A stretch of 64,000 nt of DNA, taken from Sideroxydans lithotrophicus ES-1. GTDB taxonomy: Bacteria; Pseudomonadota; Gammaproteobacteria; Burkholderiales; Gallionellaceae. The first letter of the stretch is position 1. Each line of letters opens with the position of its first letter. Shown here one piece after another: positions 55,113 to 63,477 of this stretch. The stretch lies in the NCBI RefSeq assembly GCF_000025705.1, contig NC_013959.1, positions 1,727,063-1,791,062 on the forward strand, written 5' to 3'. Below the pieces are notes generated by a model. The model did not search any database. It was not told the origin of the DNA and saw nothing but the letters and a program-made list of their open reading frames with translations. A program made the translations under genes and the position numbers.

Positions 55113-55862
55113 ATGGAGAGGCTATTCACGGTGGCACTTGAAGCAATGGATGCAGCGTTCCAAGACTATGCAGCCGCATTGCCTAAGCCGGAACGCGTGC
55201 GTCAGGGAGATGGATGGAACTATCGCTTCAAGACACAAGATGTCTATCACGCGGTCGTCTTAAAGCTCGCCTTGGTGCAGAGCGCACTTCGTGCCGCGCT
55301 AATCCTCAACAGCAGTGGCTACGTGATGGAGCAAGGGATGCTTCAGCGCGTCATAGACGAAGCAAACGAGGACATCCTGTTCCTCGTCTACGCAATCACG
55401 AACGACACCATCACCGAACTGCACTTAAGATACTTAGCGGCCTTTTGGGCGGAGGAGTTCGGCGACTTCGACAATCCGACCGACTCTCACCAAAGTCGGG
55501 ACATGGTTAAGCGCGAAAAGATTCGTGCTTACCTTGCTCGAATTGAAGGAAAAAATCCAGACCCGAGCACCGCTGTCAAAGTGACGAAGGTAGTTAGTAA
55601 AGTGTATTCTGGTTTTGTGCACGGCGCGTCACCGCACATTATGGAGATCTATGGCGGTGATCCACCACACTTCCACACTCGCGGTGTACTGCCGAGAATT
55701 CCCGAGTACCAACGCGACCTTGCTAATTACATCTATCGTGGGCTCCTATCGCACATCTTCGCGGCAAAGCTGTTTGGATCCCAGACTCATGTGGATACGC
55801 TGATGAAATTCAAACAGACAATGGAACAAGCAATGGGGAGCGACTTTGCCACTAAACCCTAA
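55113..55862 (+). CDS. Integron-cassette protein of unknown function
   Basis: A 249-residue soluble helical protein. Recognisable stretches are LVQSALRAALILNSSGYVMEQ, RVIDEANEDILFLVYAI and VYSGFVHGASPHIMEIYGG; the motif with FVHG recalls DUF5677-like helical proteins, whose function is unknown. The ATG at 55113 follows GGGG closely. The stop TAA lies inside the R'' box of the downstream attC, and an attC precedes the start, so the gene is a mobile cassette. Base composition is lower in GC than flanking uvrB. Likely cargo roles such as defence or stress cannot be told from sequence. Confidence 0.8.
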   Translation: MERLFTVALEAMDAAFQDYAAALPKPERVRQGDGWNYRFKTQDVYHAVVLKLALVQSALRAALILNSSGYVMEQGMLQRVIDEANEDILFLVYAITNDTITELHLRYLAAFWAEEFGDFDNPTDSHQSRDMVKREKIRAYLARIEGKNPDPSTAVKVTKVVSKVYSGFVHGASPHIMEIYGGDPPHFHTRGVLPRIPEYQRDLANYIYRGLLSHIFAAKLFGSQTHVDTLMKFKQTMEQAMGSDFATKP

Positions 55863-55916
55863 CAAGCGGTTTCAGCCGACGCCTTACTCGCGGCGCTCGT
55901 TCGGCGTGGCTGAACC
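55857..55916 (+). other. attC site, truncated at the R' box
   Basis: It begins with CCCTAAC and contains the arms GGTTTCAGCC and GGCTGAACC around an inner GACGCC/GGCGT stem, as in attC hairpins. The expected closing GTTRRRY box is missing; the sequence turns into unrelated DNA at 55917. Confidence 0.65.
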
Positions 55917-55987
55917 TGTGCAAATCAATGGGGCCGGGTTTGCAATAGTCTTTCAGTTAGCATCCTACCTTCGGAAAGAAATTGAAC

Positions 55988-56548
55988 ATGAAAAATCTTC
56001 ACGTACTGCCAGACAATCTGCCCGTTCCCCAGGATGACGGTGCATGTGCCCATCTGCAAGGCATGCAGATGCCTTCCCTGTCTCTGCCAAGCACTGCCGA
56101 CCGCACAGTCGACCTCGGATCGGAAAGCGGAATCGTTGTCGCGTATTTCTATCCCATGACCGGCAGGCCGGACGCGCCGCCAATGATCGGCTGGAACGAG
56201 ATTCCGGGGGCGCGAGGATGCACTCCGCAAACCTGTGCTTTCCGCGATCATCATGCCGAATTGCGCGGCTTGGGAGCCACGGTGTATGGCGTAAGTGCGC
56301 AATCATCGGAAGACCAGAAGGAAGCGATGCAGCGCCTGCACCTGCCGTTCGAGTTGTTGAGCGATGGCGCTTTTGAATTGACGAGCGCCTTGCGTCTGCC
56401 GACTTTCGAATACAACGCGTTACGCCTGATCAAACGACTTACGCTCATCCTCGAAGATGGAAAGATAGTCAAAGTGTTCTATCCGGTGTTCCCGCCGAAC
56501 GAGAATGCGGACAATGTCATGGCCTGGCTGCGGGCGAACAGGGCCTGA
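55988..56548 (+). CDS. Peroxiredoxin / thioredoxin-like AhpC-TSA family
   Basis: A 186-residue redoxin with the catalytic region YFYPMTGRP and IPGARGCTPQTCAFRDHH, where TPQTC carries the peroxidatic cysteine. It reduces peroxides in the cytoplasm; a second conserved cysteine for the usual 2-Cys cycle is the GC just before it, so it is probably an atypical PrxQ-like enzyme. ATG at 55988 with GGAAAG upstream. Confidence 0.88.
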   Translation: MKNLHVLPDNLPVPQDDGACAHLQGMQMPSLSLPSTADRTVDLGSESGIVVAYFYPMTGRPDAPPMIGWNEIPGARGCTPQTCAFRDHHAELRGLGATVYGVSAQSSEDQKEAMQRLHLPFELLSDGAFELTSALRLPTFEYNALRLIKRLTLILEDGKIVKVFYPVFPPNENADNVMAWLRANRA

Positions 56549-56737
56549 CCGCAGAGGGACATTTTCGCAAATCTGCCTCCCCTGCATGCAAGCAGGAACG
56601 GGCATCTTCAGGACATATCGTCCAGCGACAAGGAAAGACGACGACCTTCGGCATAGATGCTTGCAGATCGCCGCTGGATGCGAATTGCGGGCAGGGCGTC
56701 TGTTGTGAATACAGCCAGCGCGGACGACAGCGTCAGC

Positions 56738-57067
56738 TCAATGCAGCGCGAGTATCCAGTCCACCAGTTGCTTTGCCTCGGCCTCGGACACGGCCGGGCG
56801 CTTCCACCCGGCCGGCGGCATCGGGATGTAACCCCAGTGACCCACGCCGCCTTTCTTGATCATGTGCACCAGGTTCGCTTCGGCATCGGCCTTGCCACTG
56901 TATTTCTGCGCGATCGTCCTGAACCCGGTTGCCCTGCCGATCTTGTTATCCACCGAGTGGCAGATGAGGCACTGCTTCTCCTCGGCCAGTTTCTGGGGAT
57001 CGGCATGGGCGACCGAAACCATTACCAGGAATGAGAGGACTGAGATGGAAATCGAAATCTTGGTCAT
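56738..57067 (-). CDS. Class I cytochrome c
   Basis: A 109-residue periplasmic protein with a signal peptide (about 1-22, ending AHA), one haem motif CLICH at about residue 33 and an axial methionine in YIPMPPAGW. It is the size of cytochrome c551/c552 carriers and would shuttle electrons to an oxidase or reductase. It stands alone on the minus strand; the 190 bp toward the peroxiredoxin gene show nothing else. Confidence 0.92.
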   Translation of the reverse strand: MTKISISISVLSFLVMVSVAHADPQKLAEEKQCLICHSVDNKIGRATGFRTIAQKYSGKADAEANLVHMIKKGGVGHWGYIPMPPAGWKRPAVSEAEAKQLVDWILALH

Positions 57068-57226
57068 GATCTTCCTTTGCTGGAGTTTATGTTCACCGAG
57101 TCTGGAGGCATTCTAGCCAAGAATTGAACGAGGCAGCTTCGCATTTGGTTCTGTTGCTCCCCAAACAGGAGTAGCCGCGCACTATTTATCTTTCCATAAT
57201 CCAATTACACAAAGTCTGTGAGCTTC

Positions 57227-57333
57227 CGTCATTCCGGCGAAGGCCGGAATCCAGTCAAAAAAACAAACTCCCGCAACCGGGGCAAAAGCATGTTGAATAA
57301 ACTCGCTGGATTCCGGCCTTCGCAGGAATAACG
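57227..57333. repeat. Inverted-repeat element with GTCATTCCGGCGAAGGCCGGAAT-type ends
   Basis: The left arm at 57227-57254 (CGTCATTCCGGCGAAGG...) and the right arm at 57306-57333 (...CCTTCGCAGGAATAACG) are inverted copies. Such arms are common dispersed intergenic repeats in proteobacteria. The 51-bp middle has no gene. Confidence 0.75.
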
Positions 57334-57381
57334 AGGCAAAAGGTTTCGTATGTTGTCTCCAATTATGGAAACTTCAATAGC

Positions 57382-57663
57382 TCACCGCTTCGCCGCAGCC
57401 TTGTACACCATGTTGCGCTCACGCTTGCCCACGGCGACGACCACGATCACCAGCACTTTGTCGCGGACTTCGTACACAAGCCGGTAGCCTGCGTCGCGCT
57501 GCTTGATCTTGTAGCGGTCTTTCTGCCCGGAAAGGCGGGCGGCGGGGATGCGGGGATTGTGCAGTCGTTCTGCAAGTTTCTTCTTGAACAGTTCGCGTAT
57601 CGAACCATCGAGCTTTTTCCATTCCGCCAATGCATCGGGGTGGAAGCTCAGTTCATAACTCAT
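57382..57663 (-). CDS. Type II toxin RelE/StbE-like
   Basis: A 93-residue RelE toxin: SFHPDALAEWKKLDGSIRELFKKKL and AGYRLVYEVRDKVLVIVVVAVGKRE. Conserved basic residues and the terminal hydrophobic strand fit ribosome-dependent mRNA interferases. It starts within the antitoxin gene (11-bp overlap). Confidence 0.92.
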   Translation of the reverse strand: MSYELSFHPDALAEWKKLDGSIRELFKKKLAERLHNPRIPAARLSGQKDRYKIKQRDAGYRLVYEVRDKVLVIVVVAVGKRERNMVYKAAAKR

Positions 57664-57907
57664 CCAGCTTCACCTTGACCAGACGTTTTCCATCTTTCAG
57701 GCGAGCATCGGCCAGTGCATTGAGTTCGGCATCTTCCAGCTTATCCATCAGCGCTTCGTAGGCCTTGGCCGGAACGCAGTAGAAGGTAGGTTCGTTGCGG
57801 TTAAGGATGGCGACAGGGAAACCGTCGCCAGCGGCGACTGTCGCCATCGGGTTCTTTTTCAGTTCGGAGATGCTGGCCGTGGTGGATGCCAGAATTGCAT
57901 GTGCCAT
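57653..57907 (-). CDS. Antitoxin of Phd/YefM (StbD) family
   Basis: An 84-residue antitoxin; the N-terminal STTASISELKKNPMATVAAG is the Phd/YefM DNA-binding fold and the C-terminal tail neutralises the toxin. It precedes and overlaps the toxin gene. Confidence 0.9.
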   Translation of the reverse strand: MAHAILASTTASISELKKNPMATVAAGDGFPVAILNRNEPTFYCVPAKAYEALMDKLEDAELNALADARLKDGKRLVKVKLDEL

Positions 57908-57978
57908 GATTGCCTCGTGAAGCTATTAACAGCGCCGACAATAGCACTCTTAACAGGTCTTGACAACGGTTCGTGCCG

Positions 57979-58866
57979 CTACAGCCACGCCGCCCCGCGT
58001 ACTCCGCTTGAGTCGCCGAACCGGTGCTGCGCCAGCCTGGTATCCACCCGATCCGAGAACACCCAGTTGCCCCACATCCTGGGCACATTCGCATACAACC
58101 TTTCGATGTTGGACATGCCGCCGCCCAGCACGATGACGTCCGGGTCGAGGATGTTGATGATGTGTGCGAGGGAACGCGCGAGGCGGTTCTCGTAAGTCTG
58201 CAGGCTGTGCTCGCAGGCGGCATCGCCCTGCTCTGCCCGCGTCACGATCTCTTCGGCGCACAGTGCTACGCCTGTCTCGTGATGATGCAACTTCGCCATG
58301 CCCGTCCCGGACAGGAAGGTTTCGATGCAGCCTTGTTTGCCGCAATAGCATGGCGGGCCAGGGAGTTCGTTCGGCTGCGGCCAGGGCAGCGGGTTGTGCC
58401 CCCATTCGCCGGCGATACCATTGGGGCCGGTAAGCACTTGGCCGTTAACGACGATGCCTGCACCGACGCCGGTACCGAGGATGACGCCGAACACGACTTC
58501 AGCGCCTGCCGCTGCGCCGTCCGTCGCTTCGGACAGCGCAAAGCAGTTGGCGTCGTTGCTGATCTGCACCTTGCGCTGCAGCAGCGCTTCGAGGTCTTGC
58601 AGGATGGGCTGACCGTTGAGCGCGACCGAGTTGGAGTTCTTCAGGCGCCCGGTGGCACGCGACAGCGCGCCGGGTGTGCCGATGCCGAGCGAGCCCTGCT
58701 GCCCCAGTTCCGCTTCGGTGTCGCGCACCAGTTGGGCGATGGCCTGCAGGGTCTCGTAGTAATCGCCCTTGGGCGTGGGCACGCGGCGGCGCAGCAGTTC
58801 GCGGCCGGCATCGTCGAGCGCGATGATCTCTATCTTGGTGCCGCCGAGGTCGATGCCTAGTCTCAT
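57979..58866 (-). CDS. mak: ROK-family fructokinase (Mak-like)
   Basis: A 295-residue sugar kinase. The phosphate-binding N terminus is MRLGIDLGGTKIEIIALDDAG, the catalytic region is SNDANCFALSEA, and the zinc motif is GEWGHNPLPWP...CYCGKQGCIETF. The end GDSSGVRGAAWL closely resembles E. coli Mak, so fructose is the likely substrate, though ROK specificity is hard to predict. The ATG at 58866 is chosen because upstream codons are not conserved. Confidence 0.9.
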   Translation of the reverse strand: MRLGIDLGGTKIEIIALDDAGRELLRRRVPTPKGDYYETLQAIAQLVRDTEAELGQQGSLGIGTPGALSRATGRLKNSNSVALNGQPILQDLEALLQRKVQISNDANCFALSEATDGAAAGAEVVFGVILGTGVGAGIVVNGQVLTGPNGIAGEWGHNPLPWPQPNELPGPPCYCGKQGCIETFLSGTGMAKLHHHETGVALCAEEIVTRAEQGDAACEHSLQTYENRLARSLAHIINILDPDVIVLGGGMSNIERLYANVPRMWGNWVFSDRVDTRLAQHRFGDSSGVRGAAWL

Positions 58867-59017
58867 GATTTGGGAAAAGTGGAAAAGTCCTGCCAGTCGC
58901 GCATTGTACGGACAAAGATTGAATTGCCAACTCGCCCGCTTCACGGCAGGATGCCGGCCATGAATATGTCTTGCCCGCCGCTTAATAAGGCCTTTACCCG
59001 CAGCCGGGGGAGTTGCC

Positions 59018-59932
59018 TTGCTTGAGCTAACTGCCCTGCATGCGCTGCTGCTCGATTCGCTCGAAGAGCAGATCGCCGTGATCGACCGCGAAGGCGTCAT
59101 CGTTTACGTCAATCGTGCCTGGACGAACTTCGGTCTGGAAAACGGGCTGGCTTCCGCTTCGTCCGGCACGGGCAACAACTATCTGGCGGTGTGCAATATC
59201 TCCGGCTCCAGCGGCGACAGTCTTGCCGGCGAGGCCGCCGCAGGCATCCGCGACGTACTGGCCGGCAAGCGGGTTTCTTTCCACTTCGAATATCCTTGCC
59301 ACAGCCCTGCGGAGAAACGCTGGTTCATGATGCGCGCTGCGCCGCTGCAAGGCGATGCAGGAAATCTTTTTGTGATCTCCCACCACAATATCACCCAGCG
59401 CAAGCTGGCCGAGGAGCGAATCGAATTCCTCTCCCTGCATGACCCGCTCACCGGGTTGGCCAACCGGCGCCATTTCAACCAGTTCCTGAACAACGCATGG
59501 CGGCGCAGCAGTCGCAGCCGCTCGCTGCTCAGTTTTGTGATGTTCGATCTCGACCACTTCAAGGATTACAACGATGAGCTGGGGCATCTTGCCGGGGATG
59601 AATGTCTGATCAAAGTAGGCCAGGTCCTTCGGGCGGCGGCGGGTCGGCCCGGCGACCTTGCTGTCCGGTATGGCGGCGAGGAGTTCGGTCTGCTGCTGGA
59701 AGGCACGTGTCTGGAGGATGCCGCAAAGATAGCGGATGCGATCAGGCAAAATGTCCATGAGCTCGATATGCGTTATCGCAAAACCCGACTGATAACTGTC
59801 AGTGCCGGCGTGGCCTCTGTCATCCCCGAAGGCGAACAGTCGGAGATCTTCCTGATTCGGGAAGCGGATAAAGCGCTGTATCGTGCAAAACAACAGGGGC
59901 GAAACCGGGTAGTCTGCGCAGGAACATCCTGA
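59018..59932 (+). CDS. PAS-GGDEF diguanylate cyclase
   Basis: A 304-residue cytoplasmic enzyme. A PAS domain (1-130, QIAVIDREGVIVYVNRAW) precedes a GGDEF domain with LSLHDPLTGLANRRHFN and the active site RYGGEEFGLLLEG. It makes c-di-GMP; no RxxD inhibitory site is obvious. The TTG start at 59018 has GGGGGAG 5 bases upstream; an ATG start is not available for the full PAS domain. Confidence 0.92.
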   Translation: MLELTALHALLLDSLEEQIAVIDREGVIVYVNRAWTNFGLENGLASASSGTGNNYLAVCNISGSSGDSLAGEAAAGIRDVLAGKRVSFHFEYPCHSPAEKRWFMMRAAPLQGDAGNLFVISHHNITQRKLAEERIEFLSLHDPLTGLANRRHFNQFLNNAWRRSSRSRSLLSFVMFDLDHFKDYNDELGHLAGDECLIKVGQVLRAAAGRPGDLAVRYGGEEFGLLLEGTCLEDAAKIADAIRQNVHELDMRYRKTRLITVSAGVASVIPEGEQSEIFLIREADKALYRAKQQGRNRVVCAGTS

Positions 59933-59953
59933 TTCGGGAAACGCCTTCGATTC

Positions 59954-60397
59954 CTATTTTCCCACCTGCAACCAGAACGTCACCGGGCCGTCGTTGATCA
60001 GGCCCACTTTCATGTCTGCACCGAACACGCCTGTCGCCACCGCCGGATGGGACTGGCGCGCTTCGTTCACGAAATGCTCGAACAGCGCCTTACCCTGCTC
60101 CGGCGGCGCAGCGGAAGAGAAACTGGGGCGCGTGCCTTTGTGGGTGTCGGCGGCCAGCGTGAATTGCGGTACCAGCAACAGTTCGCCGCCGATGTCGACG
60201 AGCGACAGGTTCATCTTGCCTTCGGCATCCGGGAATACGCGGTAAGTGAGGATGCGTTCGAGCAGGCGCTTCGCAGTTGCCTCGTCGTCATTCTTCTCGA
60301 CGCCGACCAGCACCAGCAGGCCGCGCCCGATCTGCCCGACGATGTTGCCGTCCACTGCCACGCTTGCTTCGCTGACGCGTTGTATGAGTCCGATCAT
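59954..60397 (-). CDS. dtd: D-aminoacyl-tRNA deacylase
   Basis: A 147-residue enzyme with the DTD motifs [26 protein letters not shown] and [22 protein letters not shown] (the GP motif). It removes D-amino acids from mischarged tRNA. It is followed on the same strand by the outer-membrane protein gene upstream (60431). Confidence 0.96.
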   Translation of the reverse strand: MIGLIQRVSEASVAVDGNIVGQIGRGLLVLVGVEKNDDEATAKRLLERILTYRVFPDAEGKMNLSLVDIGGELLLVPQFTLAADTHKGTRPSFSSAAPPEQGKALFEHFVNEARQSHPAVATGVFGADMKVGLINDGPVTFWLQVGK

Positions 60398-60430
60398 GTT
60401 GTACAGCTAGTACCAAGGTTGGCGATTATC

Positions 60431-61708
60431 TCAGCTTGGATTGTCGACCGAGAACATGCTCCACGGATAGGTGATCCACAGCTGGCTCTGGGAACCTTCG
60501 CGCCCGCGAGCCAGGTCGAAGCGGATGATCACGCCGGACAGCACTATCCGCGCACCGACGCCGTAGCTCTCGCGTCCGTTCTTGAACAACTGGCTGGATT
60601 GGTCGGCCACCATGCCGCGCTCCCAGAAGGCAGCCAGCTGGATGCCGGTGCGTATACCCTTGGCCACGAGGATGTTGAACGGCGTGCGTTCATCGGTCAG
60701 GTTCCAGCGGTACTCGACGCCGTAGGAGAGCGACTGCCCGGCATAGAAACGGCCGTTGTCGTATGAGCGCAGGCGCTGCGTTCCGCCCAGCGGCGAGGCG
60801 GTGCCATACAGGTTGTCTGCCAGTTTGTTCGCCAGCAGTTTGGACTCGGCAGACAGACAGGCATCCCGATTCGGCCCGACCGGATACTGGGTGCAGTTCA
60901 GCCCATAGTGCTGTTGCAGCGTGGCGTAATCGGTGGTGCCCTGGTGGGTGACGTGGGCGCGGGAATAGAACAGGTTGAAGACCAGCGTATCCCACTTGCG
61001 CATCGGCGCATATCCGGTGAGGTTGTAGTCGTTGACGAAATACTCGCTTTCGTCGGCATTGCGCCGGTGCGGCAGGCGGCTGCTGAACTCGAAACGCACA
61101 CCGTCGCGCGGATCGAGCCGGTCATCGGTCAGGTCGAGCGAGCCGCCGATGCTGTAGAAGTTGCCTGTCTTCCAGCTGGTATCGACGCCGGCGAAGGCCT
61201 GGTTGTTCTGGTCCAGCACTTCGATCAGGTGGTTCTTGCCGCTCAATATGCGCGCGTACGCCTCGTAGCGGCGTTCATCGAAGGTCAGCGTCATCTGCCC
61301 CAGCAGATAGCTCCCTTCCACCTTGGGGCGGATCAGATCGGCCGGGTTGGAATCGATGCCGCGGTTGTAGGCCGTGGTCGCAACGCGGTAGTCGTTGTAG
61401 CCCATGTCGAAGATCAGGCGCTTGGGCAGCACATGGTAATCGAGCAAGGCCGCGCCAGTCGCCTTGATGTCGCCGCGCACGTAGTAGCCGGTGAAATCGG
61501 TATCGCTGCCGCCCATGTTCAGCACGCTGGCGCCGACTCCCGTCGCTCTGCCCATGCCGGGTATCTCGCCCACGATCGGATAGAGGTAGTAGCCGAAATC
61601 CCGCCCGAACTGGTCCCTGCGCCGCTCGACCACCTCGGCAGAACACGCGCTGCCGACCGTCATCAGCAGCATCGCACAGCACAGGAACAACCTGACTTCG
61701 AGATTCAT
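60431..61708 (-). CDS. BamA/TamA-type outer-membrane beta-barrel protein
   Basis: A 425-residue protein with a signal peptide (about 1-25) and strand-rich remainder, e.g. FEFSSRLPHRRN, SYGVEYRWNLTDERTPF and SYGVGARIVLSGVIIRFDLARG, as in the surface-antigen barrel domain. POTRA domains are absent, so it is a barrel-only relative. The function is unknown; it may be a porin-like channel or a remnant of an assembly factor. The final residues are DNPS and not phenylalanine, unusual for an outer-membrane protein. Confidence 0.8.
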   Translation of the reverse strand: MNLEVRLFLCCAMLLMTVGSACSAEVVERRRDQFGRDFGYYLYPIVGEIPGMGRATGVGASVLNMGGSDTDFTGYYVRGDIKATGAALLDYHVLPKRLIFDMGYNDYRVATTAYNRGIDSNPADLIRPKVEGSYLLGQMTLTFDERRYEAYARILSGKNHLIEVLDQNNQAFAGVDTSWKTGNFYSIGGSLDLTDDRLDPRDGVRFEFSSRLPHRRNADESEYFVNDYNLTGYAPMRKWDTLVFNLFYSRAHVTHQGTTDYATLQQHYGLNCTQYPVGPNRDACLSAESKLLANKLADNLYGTASPLGGTQRLRSYDNGRFYAGQSLSYGVEYRWNLTDERTPFNILVAKGIRTGIQLAAFWERGMVADQSSQLFKNGRESYGVGARIVLSGVIIRFDLARGREGSQSQLWITYPWSMFSVDNPS

Positions 61709-61928
61709 GAACCAGCCTTTTCGAGAATCTGTCATGCACCCGAACGATTCTATGCTGCCATATGGGTAATGACAATTTGAGGAGATGCCAACTTTACGCT
61801 GTCATAGTGTGGCGCCAGCCTGATGCATCAAATTTGCATCGTTCGATGAATATATTTGAAAAATTCATGAACAAACTCAGGCAGTCATCTGTCTTCAATT
61901 AGCCTCAACTGAATTCATGGAGGAAATC

Positions 61929-62219
61929 ATGCCCAGAGCCATTTGGAACAACCAGATCATTGCCGAAGCACCAGCTAACGAGATCCATCGCGTGGAAGGA
62001 AACATCTACTTCCCGCCCGCTGCGGTGAAGCGCGAATACTTGCATCCCAGCGAATCGCATACCCATTGTGTATGGAAGGGTGAAGCAAGCTATTACAATG
62101 TCGAGGTTGACGGAATGGTGAATGAGGATGCAGCATGGTACTACCCTGATCCATCAACAGCCGCTGCCCGCATAAAAAACTACATCGCCTTCTGGCATGG
62201 AGTCCAGGTGGAGGAATGA
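61929..62219 (+). CDS. DUF427 domain protein
   Basis: A 96-residue protein with the DUF427 pattern RAIWNNQIIAEAP, YFPPAAVKREYL, SHTHCVWKGEASYYNVEVDG and AAWYYPDP. The ATG at 61929 has GGAGG upstream. It precedes egtB by one base and so belongs to the ergothioneine operon; the family's biochemical role is not established. Confidence 0.92.
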   Translation: MPRAIWNNQIIAEAPANEIHRVEGNIYFPPAAVKREYLHPSESHTHCVWKGEASYYNVEVDGMVNEDAAWYYPDPSTAAARIKNYIAFWHGVQVEE

Positions 62220-62220
62220 C

Positions 62221-63477
62221 GTGGCAATAAACGATGCCGCATTGATCGAACGTTTCCGAAAGGTCCGCGCGCGATCGGAATCGCTGTGCGCACCGCTGCA
62301 GATCGAGGACTACTGCATCCAGGCCATGCCCGACGTGAGCCCACCCAAGTGGCATCTGGCGCATGTCACCTGGTTCTTCGAGACGTTCATCCTTGTGCCG
62401 TATGTGAAACGGTACCGCAGGTTACGCGAGGAATATGCGCATCTGTTCAATTCCTACTACGAGACGGCGGGCACTTTCTTCCCGCGCCCGCAGCGCGGCA
62501 TGCTGTCGCGTCCCACGGTGGACGAGGTCTACCGCTATCGCAGCCATGTCGACGACGCACTGCTGGAATTGCTGGCACATCCGCCTGACGAACATGCCGC
62601 CGATATCCGCGAACGCGTACGACTGGGTATCGAGCACGAGATCCAGCATCAGGAGTTGCTGCTGATGGATACCCGCTACAACTTCTCCATCAACCCTCTG
62701 CAACCTGTCTATCGCAACATCGAAGTTCCCATCACCGCAGCACCCGCACAGGCGATGGGCTGGCAGGAATTTGCCGGCGGGGTCGTCGAGATCGGCCATG
62801 GCGGCAATGCATTCGCATATGACAATGAGCGTCCCAGACATCGCACGCTGTTGCAGGCTTTCCGACTGGGCACGCGACTGGTCACCAATGCGGAATATCT
62901 GGCCTTCATCGATGACGGCGGCTATGGCCGCGTCGACCTATGGCTGTCCGACGCCTGGCGCACCGTCGACGAACAGCACTGGCAGGCGCCGCTATACTGG
63001 TTCAAGGAAGGCCGCGACTGGAAACATTTCGACCTGACCGGCGCGCATGCCTTGCGCCCGGACGAACCGGTGTCACACCTGAGTTATTACGAGGCGGATG
63101 CCTATGCACGCTGGGCAGGCAAGCGTCTGCCGACTGAAGCGGAATGGGAACATGCCGCAAGCACCCACGCCACCAACGGCAACTTCCTCGACAACGGCCT
63201 CTATGTACCGCAGCCCGCGCAACAGACAGGATTGACCCAGATGTTCGGCGACCTGTGGGAATGGACGCAGAGCGCCTACCTGCCCTATCCCGGCTTCAAG
63301 CCGCTGCCCGGAACACTGGGCGAATACAACGGCAAATTCATGAGCAACCAGATGGTGCTGCGCGGCGGCTGTTGTGCCACCGCGCAGGATCATATGCGCG
63401 CCAGCTACCGCAACTTTTTCCGGGCGGCAGATCGCTGGATGTTTTCCGGCCTGCGCCTGGCGGAGGACATGCCATGA
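62221..63477 (+). CDS. egtB: EgtB, ergothioneine biosynthesis sulfoxide synthase
   Basis: A 418-residue non-haem iron enzyme. The N-terminal DinB-like half has WHLAHVTWFFETF and the metal motif EHEIQHQELLLMD; the C-terminal half is an FGE-sulfatase fold (GNAFAYDNERPRH, RLPTEAEWEHA, LRGGCCATAQDHMRASYRNFF). It joins cysteine or gamma-glutamylcysteine to trimethylhistidine. The GTG at 62221 has GGAGG 6 bases upstream. It overlaps egtD by 4 bp. Confidence 0.95.
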   Translation: MAINDAALIERFRKVRARSESLCAPLQIEDYCIQAMPDVSPPKWHLAHVTWFFETFILVPYVKRYRRLREEYAHLFNSYYETAGTFFPRPQRGMLSRPTVDEVYRYRSHVDDALLELLAHPPDEHAADIRERVRLGIEHEIQHQELLLMDTRYNFSINPLQPVYRNIEVPITAAPAQAMGWQEFAGGVVEIGHGGNAFAYDNERPRHRTLLQAFRLGTRLVTNAEYLAFIDDGGYGRVDLWLSDAWRTVDEQHWQAPLYWFKEGRDWKHFDLTGAHALRPDEPVSHLSYYEADAYARWAGKRLPTEAEWEHAASTHATNGNFLDNGLYVPQPAQQTGLTQMFGDLWEWTQSAYLPYPGFKPLPGTLGEYNGKFMSNQMVLRGGCCATAQDHMRASYRNFFRAADRWMFSGLRLAEDMP

